Part shown: positions 18,401 through 47,394 of the stretch, piece by piece
Layout: each line of letters starts with the position of its first letter
Position numbering within the stretch: position 1 is the stretch's first letter
Assembly: GCF_036013915.1 (NCBI RefSeq)
Contig: NZ_CP107899.1
Coordinates: 8,212,001-8,276,000 of the forward strand
Reading direction: 5' to 3'
DNA from: Streptomyces sp. NBC_00464
Lineage (GTDB): Bacteria; Actinomycetota; Actinomycetes; Streptomycetales; Streptomycetaceae
Length of the DNA stretch: 64,000 bases
Position numbers and translations under genes: made by a program
Notes under the pieces: model-generated
What the model saw: the letters and a program-made list of their open reading frames with translations, nothing else
What the model was told of the DNA's origin: nothing
Database searches by the model: none

Positions 18401-19197
18401 CCGTCGATGAAGCTCCTGGTCTCGCTCACCCGGTCCGTGAGATCGGGGTGGGTCAGGTCCACGCCCGTGTCGAGGACGGCGACCTTGACGCCCTTGCCGG
18501 TCAGCCCGGCCTCCCAGGCTGCGGGGGTGCCGATCTGGGCGTTGCTGGTCTCCATCGCGGCGTCGACGCGTGCGTCCAGCCAGATCTTCTCGACGCCTCC
18601 CGACAGACGCGCAGCTCCTGAAGTCGCGCCGCGTGCCCCGGGGGTGGCGTCCGATGCGACCGCGCGCCAGAACTCCCCGGACCCCGACGCCTTCACGGCC
18701 GCGCCCCCGATGCTCGGCAGTCCTCGGACCTGACGGGCTCCGCGGGGCGTCGCGCTCCGGGCGTTCTTCGTGTACGTCACGATGAGCGGGAGTCCGTCGG
18801 ACGACGGGTCTCCGAGCCCCTGTTCGAGCAGAGCGGTGACGTCGAACAGTTCGGCGTCGAGGACGCCTGACCGGAGGTAGGGCCGGGCCTCGTCAGGTAT
18901 GACAGTGATCCGCCCGTCGGATATCTCGCTGCGAACCGCTCCGGTCGCGCCCTCGGGACGCTCCACGGCGACCGACTTCCGGCCCGCTCCGAGGTCGGTC
19001 ACGGTCACCTGGTCGCCGGTGACGAGAGTGACGGTTCGCGCGGTGCTGGGTGCGTGCAGGGGCGGCGCGGCGCGTTCTGCGCCCGCATCCCTCGTCCCCA
19101 ACGCCCCGGTTGCGAAAGCCTGTCCTGCCGGCAGCAGGATGAGCGACAGCCCTGCTGCGAGCAGCCGGCGTCTCCGCCTCGCGGATAATCTGGTCAT
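15463..19197 (-). CDS. Large secreted subtilisin-like (S8) serine peptidase
   Basis: A 1244-residue exported endopeptidase. The ATG at 19197 is preferred because GGAG precedes it and a signal peptide follows at once (Arg-rich n-region, then AAGLSLILLPAGQAFA). A propeptide of roughly 150 residues precedes the S8 domain, whose triad is Asp243 in VAVLDTGVDLTHPD, His275 in HGHGTHVSS and Ser448 in GTSMATPHVAG. Beta-rich domains follow, including a PA-like segment (GKAVVVRHTGAVTTVELAQN, about residue 800), and the C terminus shows an Fn3/CBM-like fold with SFDDGATWKSVEL. This resembles the Streptomyces family of about 1200-residue secreted subtilases. It is transcribed away from the esterase-like gene. 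Confidence 0.9.
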   Translation of the reverse strand: MTRLSARRRRRLLAAGLSLILLPAGQAFATGALGTRDAGAERAAPPLHAPSTARTVTLVTGDQVTVTDLGAGRKSVAVERPEGATGAVRSEISDGRITVIPDEARPYLRSGVLDAELFDVTALLEQGLGDPSSDGLPLIVTYTKNARSATPRGARQVRGLPSIGGAAVKASGSGEFWRAVASDATPGARGATSGAARLSGGVEKIWLDARVDAAMETSNAQIGTPAAWEAGLTGKGVKVAVLDTGVDLTHPDLTDRVSETRSFIDGQEVADRHGHGTHVSSTVGGSGAASDGKEKGVAPGAELAVGKVLNDQGSGTESQIIAGMEWAAKDVHAKIVSMSLGSSQGSDGTDPMAQAVNSLSTDTGALFVIAAGNSGYPGTIGSPGAADSALTIGAVDSADRLAAFSSQGPRLGDNALKPDLSAPGVNILAARSQLVSGSGPYTSMSGTSMATPHVAGVAALLAEKHPDWSGQQLKDGLMSTSKEIGGTSYEVGAGRVDVPSAIAAQITATGSADLGFISWPYEENKPVTKTLTYTNSSDRPVTLALTAESAPAGVVTLADSTLTVPAHGTAQTTVTGDGTAAAVGATSGRILAKDGDTVVAHTAFGLTKENERYTLTVHVKDRDGAASAANLAVKQLAKGSDPFPAQVGDSGTLELRLQPGMYTLSTFLDVRGSRGKDSLGLGLLTEPEVTMDRDREVTLDGTKLREIRAEVDQRTQTRQLLMRFSRAANGSTFSGGAQVPPKYDSIFAAPTRKPATGTFEYRTVWRLGRPQLDVETGGSRLGETAVQYGSDMFTGNKRMALVDAGAGSTGDYAGKDVAGKAVVVRHTGAVTTVELAQNARDAGAEALFVTDEAPGRLMADFSGDDGETRPLYSATVNAQDGARLIEAARLGQKVELTGTQFTPFVYDLTEGYPGAIPTDLTYRPAKSELAVVKNKFHATKAADGGEFRYSITDAFPVGLGFQEKIKFPAERTDYVSSGPGKNWHESMSSGPGVFEERSGIVHYRGGIRTGVDWFKPVWHPWLGTGLGWGQQRAGNDLQFNTPGWGDSGPDHTGFGEVYNQKSLTQFTEVYVDGVQVDRRKSSGAYARNVKSTEQDFRVVTDTTMDPDVWGLSLKGHSEWTFKSSATPADRWTYLPLLNLGFDVDTDIRGDVPAGRRLDLGIFSEYVKGAPDTGRITGSALEVSFDDGATWKSVELDGVRGKSATWTGSVRVPSDARYISVRASAADDRGGSVKQEIIRAVGVRK

Positions 19198-19304
19198 GGT
19201 TGACTCTCCTCCGCGCACCCGGTGATGGGTGGTGCCGGGTGCTGCGAAGAGTTTTCGCGGTGGTGGATGGTGTGTCGACCTGTCGGCCCTGACGGATGTC
19301 CGCC

Positions 19305-19322
19305 CTGACGGGGACCCGTCAG
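19305..19322. promoter_or_regulatory. Palindrome between divergent secreted-enzyme genes
   Basis: CTGACGGG and CCCGTCAG form an 18-bp palindrome with a 2-bp centre, 108 nt before the peptidase start. A half-copy, CCTGACGGATG, lies about 17 nt to its left. It may be an operator shared by the peptidase and esterase-like genes. The rest of the 339-nt gap shows nothing clear. Confidence 0.35.
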
Positions 19323-19536
19323 TTACGGCTGCGCTGTGCGGCATCGCCCTACGGGCGGTTTCGGCGGTTGGTGAGCGTGCCGGCCGAGTCCCGGGCCACG
19401 CCCGGTTGAGACACGGTCAACTCGGCTGCGTCACATGGCCCGTTCCTCCGCCGTGTCGCGGCTTCACTCCGCTGCGTGCTCTCATCACGCGTTTGGGGGA
19501 CTGTGCTTGGTGTACGCGTGGTCCAAGATCGATTGC

Positions 19537-20742
19537 ATGAGAACCTCCTTGATCCGCCGTGCGTCTGTTGCGGCCCTGGTGCTTGCGGCGACGATGGCTC
19601 CCGTGGTGGCGGCCCGGCCGAGCGGCGCCGATCCGCGGTCGGACACGGCCGCCGCGCGGTCCGGTCCCGCCGCGAAATCCCTTCTCGGGGCGAAGGCCCG
19701 GTTGCTGGGCGAAAAGATCGTTCCGTACAAACTCGCCTTCCGGGGCACGACGGTTGGCGGGCTCTCCGGCATCGACCGCAATCCGTGCACGGGCGAGTAC
19801 GTCATGATCAGTGACGATCGTTCGAATCTTCAGCCCGCCCGCTTCTACACCGCCAGGATCGGGCTGGACGGCGCCGGTGTGCACTCCGTCGACTTCACCG
19901 GCACCCACCCGTTCCTTCAGCCGGACGGCTCGCCCTACCCGCCGGCGAGCGTCGGCGACGGGAAGGCCGTGGACCCGGAGGAGGTGCGGGTGGACCCGCG
20001 CAGCTGCCGGTACTGGTGGGCGCAGGAAGGCGACCGGCCGGCGTCGTCGAGCCAGCCGGTGATCCAGCCGTCGATCCAGTTCGCCAACCGCCTCGGCGCC
20101 TACCGTGGCCAACTGCCACTGCCGGCCAACTACGAGGTCACCCTGGACGATCGGGGCCCCCGGCGGAACAAGGCCGTCGAAGCGTTCACGTTCGGGGACA
20201 GGGACCGCGTGGTGACCAGCGCCGTCGAGGGGCCGCTGCTTCAGGACGGCCCGGATCCCACTCTGGAACACGGAGCCCTTGTCCGTGTCACCCAGCAGAG
20301 CCGGGACGGCCGGGTGCTCGGACAGTTCGCCTACCCCGTCGAAAGGATCTTCGCCGAGTCGGACCCGTCCAGCCCGTGGCCGCCGGACACCGGGGTGCCC
20401 TCGATCCTCGCGTTCCCCGATGACCCCAGCCGCTACCTCGTACTCGAACGGAGCTGGGTGGCGGGCTCGGGCTACAAGATCCGCCTCTACGACGCCACCA
20501 CCCGTGGGGCGACCGAGGTACAGGACATCGACTCCCTGGCCGGCCGTCAGGTTCTGCCGATGCGCAAGAAGCTGGTCGCCGACTTCCATGACCTGGGCCT
20601 GTCCACGGTCGACAACACCGAGGGTATGACCTGGGGCCCGGCTCTGCCGGGCGGCGAACGGAGCCTGCTCCTCGTCAGCGACGACAACTTCGCCGACGAC
20701 GCGGTCACCCAGCTTGTCGCACTCGGCATCCGCACCCGCTGA
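19537..20742 (+). CDS. Secreted phytase/esterase-like beta-propeller protein
   Basis: A 401-residue exported protein matching the 'esterase-like activity of phytase' family. Recognisable stretches are GGLSGIDRNPCTGEYVMISD near residue 75, VDPEEVRVDP, the tail pattern VDNTEGMTWGP and LLLVSDDNF. The ATG at 19537 starts a signal peptide (MRTSLIRRASVAALVLAAT) with an Ala-rich cleavage region; its ribosome site is weak. Family members are secreted or periplasmic and often appear where phosphorus is scarce, but the reaction is not well established. It stands alone, divergent from the subtilase. Confidence 0.75.
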   Translation: MRTSLIRRASVAALVLAATMAPVVAARPSGADPRSDTAAARSGPAAKSLLGAKARLLGEKIVPYKLAFRGTTVGGLSGIDRNPCTGEYVMISDDRSNLQPARFYTARIGLDGAGVHSVDFTGTHPFLQPDGSPYPPASVGDGKAVDPEEVRVDPRSCRYWWAQEGDRPASSSQPVIQPSIQFANRLGAYRGQLPLPANYEVTLDDRGPRRNKAVEAFTFGDRDRVVTSAVEGPLLQDGPDPTLEHGALVRVTQQSRDGRVLGQFAYPVERIFAESDPSSPWPPDTGVPSILAFPDDPSRYLVLERSWVAGSGYKIRLYDATTRGATEVQDIDSLAGRQVLPMRKKLVADFHDLGLSTVDNTEGMTWGPALPGGERSLLLVSDDNFADDAVTQLVALGIRTR

Positions 20743-20998
20743 AGCGAGCGGTTCCACCCCGGCTCAACCGCCGAGCGGCTCCCGCCTTCTGCCTCGTGCG
20801 CCCGGAAGTCTGTCACCGGAGATACCTCAACGGGATGTACTGAGGCAACGCAGGGCAGTTGATGGTCCGAGGGCAGGTCGTGGCGCCAAGTCGGCGCCGC
20901 GACCTGCTCTGTAGCCCAGAACTGTTTCTCGGCAACCCACCCCTGGCGGCGGAGAGCAGGTCCGCGGCTGAGCTCTTGCCCGTTGCCTTCCGTCTCAC

Positions 20999-21022
20999 GG
21001 CGCCCGCAGCAAGTCGGGCGCC
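20999..21022. terminator. Strong GC hairpin
   Basis: GGCGCCCG and CGGGCGCC form a perfect 8-bp stem with an 8-nt loop, 257 nt past the esterase-like gene and directly before the helicase relic. It may be a terminator without a T-tract. Confidence 0.35.
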
Positions 21023-21025
21023 GTC

Positions 21026-21150
21026 GGCATGTTCGCACACGCGTCGTCGGCGGCGGCGCGAGGCATGCACATTGAGGCAGTCGACCTGGTCGTCAACGTC
21101 AACCCGCCGGCCGACGCCCGCAGGACGGCCCGCGTGCGCCGCTGGCTCGC
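21026..21150 (+). pseudogene. Relic of a DEAD-box RNA helicase C-terminal domain
   Basis: The plus-strand frame from 21029 encodes AAARGMHIEAVDLVVNVNPP followed by AD and then RRTAR. This matches the helicase motif V-VI region of Streptomyces DEAD-box helicases (A.RGI.V..VDLVVN.DPP ... HR.GRTAR). The residues between PPADA and RRTAR are deleted, no helicase core precedes it, and the frame degenerates afterwards. It is therefore a fragment, not a functional gene. The rest of 20743-21651 shows no convincing coding sequence; 21301-21640 is noticeably richer in A and T and may hold the promoter of mbtH. Confidence 0.55.
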
Positions 21151-21651
21151 CCTGCACTGCCCGGCGCGGCGGCCAGAAGGCGGGGCGCGTGACCGGCGCA
21201 CGGGAGCGCGGCGTGATCTGTCCATGCCGGAGAGTCTGCGGGCGCACGCCGGCGGTTATCCGGATTTGCTCGGGTCGTATTCAGTGATACTCGCACAATA
21301 GGGGCACGGGGTGGCTGAATATTTCCGTTGAGGGCGGGTTGGCGTGTGTCTTGGGAGACCCGCTGCCTGGTTGGTTCCTTGGGTGTTGGTAAGTAATGGG
21401 CTGGATTTGCATCTTCGGCCGTTGAGGGTCATCTATTGTGATTGGGGTGGACGGGGTAAGCCAGGAAACTCTGGCGCGCCCGTCGGCATGGCATCGGTAT
21501 CTCAAGGTGAAACGTATTCCCGCCATGCGTGGCCGATAGTGCACCGCGAGGGGTGGGCGGGTCGGTGGCCTGGGTGCAGAGAATTGATCTCCGCATGCAT
21601 GCTTCTGATGAACATGTCGTGGAAAGCGTGAGAACAAGTCAGGGGGCGGTC

Positions 21652-21870
21652 ATGAGCAATCCTTTTGATGACGAGTCGGAGCGGTTCGTGACGCTGGTGA
21701 ATGGTGAGGGTCAGTACTCGCTGTGGCCGGCGCGCATCGATATCCCGGGCGGCTGGAATGTGGGCGGGCCGGAGGGATCGCGGCAGGAGTGCCTCGATGC
21801 GATCGAGGCCGCATGGACGGACATGCGGCCCACCAGCCTGGTGCGGGCGATGGAGGCCGGCACAGGATAG
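21652..21870 (+). CDS. mbtH: MbtH-like NRPS accessory protein
   Basis: A 72-residue cytoplasmic chaperone that binds adenylation domains and is often needed for their activity or folding. It carries the family signature NPFDDE, an SLWP tryptophan, IPGGW, and CLDAIEAAWTDMRPTSL. The ATG at 21652 follows AGGGGGC. It precedes the two NRPS genes by about 430 nt on the same strand and presumably serves their six adenylation domains. A 34-bp tandem duplication covers its last codons and stop. Confidence 0.95.
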   Translation: MSNPFDDESERFVTLVNGEGQYSLWPARIDIPGGWNVGGPEGSRQECLDAIEAAWTDMRPTSLVRAMEAGTG

Positions 21871-21917
21871 AGGCGTCCCGATCATGGAGGCCGGCACAGG
21901 ACAGAGGCTTCCTGATC
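21850..21917 (+). repeat. 34-bp tandem duplication across the mbtH stop
   Basis: Copy 1 (21850-21883) and copy 2 (21884-21917) both begin ATGGAGGCCGGCACAGGA and end GATC, with 3 mismatches. The mbtH stop TAG is in copy 1 and reads CAG in copy 2. Confidence 0.85.
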
Positions 21918-21930
21918 GAAGAAGGTGTCG

Positions 21931-21949
21931 CCGGCCCCTAGTGGGCCGG
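21931..21949. terminator. GC hairpin downstream of mbtH
   Basis: CCGGCCC and GGGCCGG form a perfect 7-bp stem with loop CTAGT, 60 nt after the mbtH stop. It may be a terminator or attenuator. Confidence 0.45.
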
Positions 21950-21968
21950 GCGGGTTCCGGCACTCCTT

Positions 21969-22006
21969 CTGATCGAGTTTGCTCGAATTAGAGCAAACTC
22001 GATCAG
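21969..22006. repeat. Perfect 16-bp inverted repeat between mbtH and the NRPS genes
   Basis: CTGATCGAGTTTGCTC (21969-21984) and its exact complement (21991-22006) are separated by GAATTA. It is AT-richer than its surroundings. It could be a terminator, a regulator-binding site or an mRNA-stabilising hairpin. A second perfect hairpin, CCTTGCCG/CGGCAAGG with an 11-nt loop, lies at 22127-22153. The remaining leader up to 22301 shows no gene. Confidence 0.8.
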
Positions 22007-22301
22007 GGGAGCGTGGTAATCGGTCGTGCCTCGCCCGTAAGTTCTCATACCTCATTCCTGCGGCTGTCGTGAATCATCGGTGGACCGTCGCATGGATCGT
22101 CCCTGATTCGTGAAGACAGCGAAGTGCCTTGCCGGGTGCCTGAGTCGGCAAGGATCCCGGCGCTGCCTGATGCTCCGGGTGCCGTGATGTACCTCTGCGA
22201 TTTCACCGGCCCGTTGTCGGTGATGGATGCAGCACCGGCATGCCCGGCTTCGGCCTGCCTTCTTTCGTCCCCAAAAACTCTCCCCAAAGGTGTGACTCGG
22301 C

Positions 22302-44466
<22,165 letters not shown>

Positions 44467-44470
<4 letters not shown>

Positions 44471-44556
44471 CCTCGGACCACGACATGCTGTGGCGTCGCC
44501 GCGTGTACGCGGGCCGCGTACTGAGGCTGTCAGTCGCCTCGCCTATCGTTTGCTGA
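44467..44556 (+). pseudogene. 29-codon gene stub coupled to the NRPS stop
   Basis: An ATG overlaps the stop of the second synthetase (ATGA) and opens [20 protein letters not shown], ending at a TGA directly before the next gene's ATG. The coupling is the kind normally seen for a real downstream biosynthetic gene, but 29 residues match no family I recognise. The likely reading is the 5' end of a lost gene, cut off by the recombination that brought in the HEAT-repeat gene. It could also be a chance peptide. Confidence 0.4.
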
Positions 44557-45810
44557 ATGGATCAAGACGAACTGATCGCAGAGTTGGAACGGGCGGGGCA
44601 GAACAAGGAGTTGACGGCGCGCGTCGTCCGTCTGCTGGCCGAGCCCGGTGCTGCTGCCGCGCCCGGTCTGGTCGCAGCGCTGGGCACGGTGAGCCGCCAG
44701 GCGATGTGGGGCCTGCGGGACGCCCTGCGTCTCATCGGTCCCGCTGCCTTCGATGCCGCGGTGGCGGCACGCGCCAGGGCCGAGACGGTTCCCGATTGGT
44801 GGGAACTCGGACATGTGCTGCGCGGCTTCGACGAGCGGTGCTTTCCGCAGTATGTGGCCGCACTGTCGCACCCCATGAAGGAGATAAGGCAGCAGGCGTT
44901 GTGGGGTCTGCAGAATCTCGGCGAGTCCGCTACTGATGCCGTTGTCGATGTCATTCCGTTCCTCGACGACGCCGACCGCTACACGCGCTACCAGGCCGAA
45001 AAGGCAATCCGGGCCATCGGCAGACAGTCGGGCCCCGTGCTGCGGGGCATCCGCCGCGAAGGTCCCGCCCACCTGCGGGGAAACGCACTGAACGCGCTGG
45101 CCCTCATAGGCGGCGAGGCCGAGATCGATGAGCGGGACCGACGCGCCCTGGAGCGGCTCGTCCGGATCAAGACAACTCAGGATGTCCCGGAAAGCCTCCC
45201 CGAGCACCGCTGGCTGGCCGTCCCCGGCGCGACATACGAGGGCCTCTTCACCGCCATGGGGCTGCACGACAGAAGGCCCTGCACGATCTCGATGGGTCTG
45301 GCCGCGATGGAGGACGACGTAGCCCTTGTGGCGGGGTCCGACGGCAAGAAGCGGCCGGTGTACCGGGTGTTCGTCACACCGGAACTGGACGGTTGGCGGC
45401 TGGTCTACGCCGACACACCGCTGGGGGAGATGCACTGGGACTTCGACGACCTGCTCCACCGGATCAGTGCCGCATGCGGGCAGGCGCAGTACTTCTTCCA
45501 GGACGATCACAGCGACTCGATGGTCTGGGCCCTCGCCGTCGACGGCGAGGTGCGCCGCCGGTACTGGCGCTACGAGGAGCCGGAATGGCAGGGCGAGCCG
45601 CTGGCCTGGGAAGAGCCCCTCGGCGCGGACCCCGACTTCGACCCCGAACCGAATGCCACCCAGGCGTCCAGCGTCGACTGTGCCGCTCGCCGGCTTTCCC
45701 TCGACCCGACCGGGGTCGGCGAGCACACGGCCATGCGTGGCCACGGCTGGCTGGCGGTCACGGAGGAGGGAGTGGGCCACGGGCCGTTCACCGGAGCACT
45801 GCGCATCTAG
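44557..45810 (+). CDS. HEAT-repeat protein of unknown function
   Basis: A 417-residue soluble protein. The first 200 residues contain consecutive helical repeats with the HEAT/PBS-lyase rhythm, for example HPMKEIRQQALWGLQNLG and DRYTRYQAEKAIRAIGRQ. The C-terminal half has mixed alpha/beta character and is rich in Trp and acidic residues; I do not recognise it. There is no signal peptide or membrane segment. HEAT-like repeats usually mediate protein binding. The start abuts the stub after the NRPS (TGAATG). The TAG stop lies inside the CTAG flank of the element at 45807-45974, and the reading frame would end at the same codon without that element. Confidence 0.75.
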   Translation: MDQDELIAELERAGQNKELTARVVRLLAEPGAAAAPGLVAALGTVSRQAMWGLRDALRLIGPAAFDAAVAARARAETVPDWWELGHVLRGFDERCFPQYVAALSHPMKEIRQQALWGLQNLGESATDAVVDVIPFLDDADRYTRYQAEKAIRAIGRQSGPVLRGIRREGPAHLRGNALNALALIGGEAEIDERDRRALERLVRIKTTQDVPESLPEHRWLAVPGATYEGLFTAMGLHDRRPCTISMGLAAMEDDVALVAGSDGKKRPVYRVFVTPELDGWRLVYADTPLGEMHWDFDDLLHRISAACGQAQYFFQDDHSDSMVWALAVDGEVRRRYWRYEEPEWQGEPLAWEEPLGADPDFDPEPNATQASSVDCAARRLSLDPTGVGEHTAMRGHGWLAVTEEGVGHGPFTGALRI

Positions 45811-45974
45811 GGCCTGTGTGGAGTTGTCCCGCGGCGTCGCGGGGCTGGGCACGCGCGCTCGCGGCGTTGCCGAAACGTCCTGGTAGCTCCGCTACAAGGA
45901 CGCTCCGGCGCCTTGCGATCACACGCACCCAGCCAGGCTCCTTCCTCCACGGGACAACTCCACACAGGCCCTAG
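45807..45974. mobile_element. 168-bp MITE-like element
   Basis: Perfect 25-bp inverted ends lie at 45807-45831 and 45950-45974, with internal end sequence GGCCTGTGTGGAGTTGTCC. Because CTAG is self-complementary, the ends fit either a CTAG duplication (IS5-like) or a TA duplication (IS630/Tc1-like). The interior is itself an imperfect long hairpin around a GTCCTGGTAGC/GCTACAAGGAC centre and encodes nothing. These are the marks of a non-autonomous miniature inverted-repeat element. Confidence 0.75.
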
Positions 45975-45995
45975 TGCTCCGGACGAACTGGGTCG

Positions 45996-46244
45996 TCAAG
46001 TGGCCAGCGGGACAGGGTGGACCTCGTCGGCCCGGTGGCCTGCACGTCCATGTATGCGCTGGACCGCTTCGGCCGAGGGCGCCTCGGAGAGACAGTACAC
46101 AGTGCCGGATGCCGGATCCGCCCATGCCTTCTCGAAGTGGACGCCTTCCTCCTTCTCGATCGCAAGGTCGGCCTGATGGGCCTGCATCAGTTGGTCGGCC
46201 GTGATGTTCTTCATCCCGTGGTGGACGTCCATGAACTGAGGCAT
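45996..46244 (-). CDS. SCO4226-like nickel-binding protein (DUF4242)
   Basis: An 82-residue ferredoxin-like-fold protein. It follows the S. coelicolor SCO4226 pattern closely: MDVHHGM at the start, then HQADLAIEKEEGVHFEKAW, TVYCLSEAPS and a late AGHRADE. In SCO4226 the His and Glu side chains of these segments bind nickel. A purine-rich GAGAGGGGG lies before the ATG. It is monocistronic, with no nickel transporter or enzyme nearby, so its role here (storage, sensing or none) is unknown. Confidence 0.8.
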   Translation of the reverse strand: MPQFMDVHHGMKNITADQLMQAHQADLAIEKEEGVHFEKAWADPASGTVYCLSEAPSAEAVQRIHGRAGHRADEVHPVPLAT

Positions 46245-46374
46245 GGTGTCGCACCCCCTCTCGGTATACGGAGTGGGAGGCTCGGAGCCGCCAAGGCGTG
46301 GGCGGCCGGCTCTCCTTCCGCTGTCTCCAGCCTGCGCCTTCGCAGCCGGGAGGGCGACTGCGGCAGCAGAACGG

Positions 46375-46599
46375 TCATGTCCAGGACACCGGCGTCCGCG
46401 TCCGGCCCAGATGCGGACGCCGGGCCGTGGCGTGAGGATCGGAGTACGGGCGGCGGCCCGGCCGCGCCTGGCCCCGGTCAGGTGCCCACCAGCCTTGTCG
46501 CTGCCACCAGCCGATCGCCTTGCGCGCGAGGGGCGGCTCCCGGTTGACGGTGTCGGCGTCCATCTCGTCCGCTCGCGCCGCCGCCGGCTCGGCCGGCAC
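46375..46599 (-). CDS. Hypothetical short ORF in frame with the preceding gene
   Basis: A possible 74-residue product from a GTG start with good third-position GC and a protein-like stretch, PPLARKAIGWWQRQGWW. It lies in the same frame as the dienelactone-hydrolase-like gene; the only stop between them is that gene's TGA at 46657-46659. It may be a lost C-terminal extension of that protein. Nothing else convincing lies in 46245-46656. Confidence 0.3.
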   Translation of the reverse strand: MPAEPAAARADEMDADTVNREPPLARKAIGWWQRQGWWAPDRGQARPGRRPYSDPHATARRPHLGRTRTPVSWT

Positions 46600-46656
46600 C
46601 TCCGGCAGCGCCGGTCCCGACGCCGACCAGGCCTGGCGCCATCCTGTTTGCCTGGG

Positions 46657-47394
46657 TCATGCCCCCTGATCCTCCTTCACGGGCACGCACTCGGTGAGCA
46701 GGTCGACGACGTCGCGCCAGGCTCGCTGCGCGTGCTGTGGGTGGTAGCCGACGCCGGGACGCACGGTGTGGTCGACCGGCGGGTGGTGGAAGGCGTGCAA
46801 GGCGCCGCCGTAGACCGTGAGGCGCCAGTCGACGCCCGCGGCCTGCATCTCTGCGGTGAACGCGTTCCGTTGCGCAGGAGGCATGATCGGGTCTTCCGAC
46901 CCGACCCCGGCCCACACCGGGCAGCGAATGCGCGCCGCCTCGCCCGGTCGGCCCGTGGTAGTTGCGTTGACTGTCCCGATCGCGCGCAGGTTGACGCCAT
47001 CGCGCCCGAGTTCCAGCCCGACGGCGCCCCCGGTGCCGTAGCCGACGGCGGCGATCCGGTCGGGGTCGGTCCGCGGTTCGGTGCGCAACACGTCGAGCGC
47101 CGCATGGCCGATGCCCCGCATCCGGTCGGGATCAGCCAGCAGCGGCATGCACCGGGCCAGCATCTCCTCGGGGTCATCCAAATAGCGCCCGCCGTGAAGG
47201 TCGAAGGCCAGCGCTACGTATCCCAGCTCGGCGAGAGCATCGGCCCGGCGGCGCTCGACGTCGCTGAGCCCCGTGCCCTCCGGTCCGAGCAGTACCGCGG
47301 GCCGGCGGTCGACACCGGCCGGGAGCGCGAGGTGCCCGATCATCGTCAATCCGTCTGCCGGATACTCGACCGTACGCGTCGTAATCGTCGTCAT
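46657..47394 (-). CDS. Dienelactone-hydrolase-like protein lacking the nucleophile
   Basis: A 245-residue alpha/beta-hydrolase of the dienelactone hydrolase family. Family marks are LAFDLHGGRYLDDP, the nucleophile elbow AVGYGTGGAVG, the acid loop GSEDPIMPP and the histidine region GGALHAFHHP. The elbow normally reads GYCxGG with a catalytic Cys (or Ser). Here residue 120 is Gly (codon GGC), so the Asp and His have no nucleophile to work with. The protein is either inactive or uses another mechanism. No clear ribosome site precedes the ATG. The reading frame continues past its stop for 93 codons. Confidence 0.75.
   Translation of the reverse strand: MTTITTRTVEYPADGLTMIGHLALPAGVDRRPAVLLGPEGTGLSDVERRRADALAELGYVALAFDLHGGRYLDDPEEMLARCMPLLADPDRMRGIGHAALDVLRTEPRTDPDRIAAVGYGTGGAVGLELGRDGVNLRAIGTVNATTTGRPGEAARIRCPVWAGVGSEDPIMPPAQRNAFTAEMQAAGVDWRLTVYGGALHAFHHPPVDHTVRPGVGYHPQHAQRAWRDVVDLLTECVPVKEDQGA

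Noticed and set aside
17344..18621. Plus-strand open frame of 425 codons
   Set aside because: It is antisense to the catalytic region of the subtilase, whose triad is intact on the minus strand.
20859..21301. Complete small genes on either strand between the esterase-like gene and mbtH
   Set aside because: Frames are Arg/Ala/Ser-biased with no family match; only the short helicase-like segment is recognisable.
21850..21917. CRISPR-like repeat
   Set aside because: Only two adjacent copies without spacers, overlapping a coding end; this is a simple tandem duplication. No CRISPR array was found anywhere.
46478..46660. 60-codon minus frame whose ATG overlaps the hydrolase stop
   Set aside because: The translation is Gly/Ala/Arg low-complexity, unlike the competing frame at 46375-46599.
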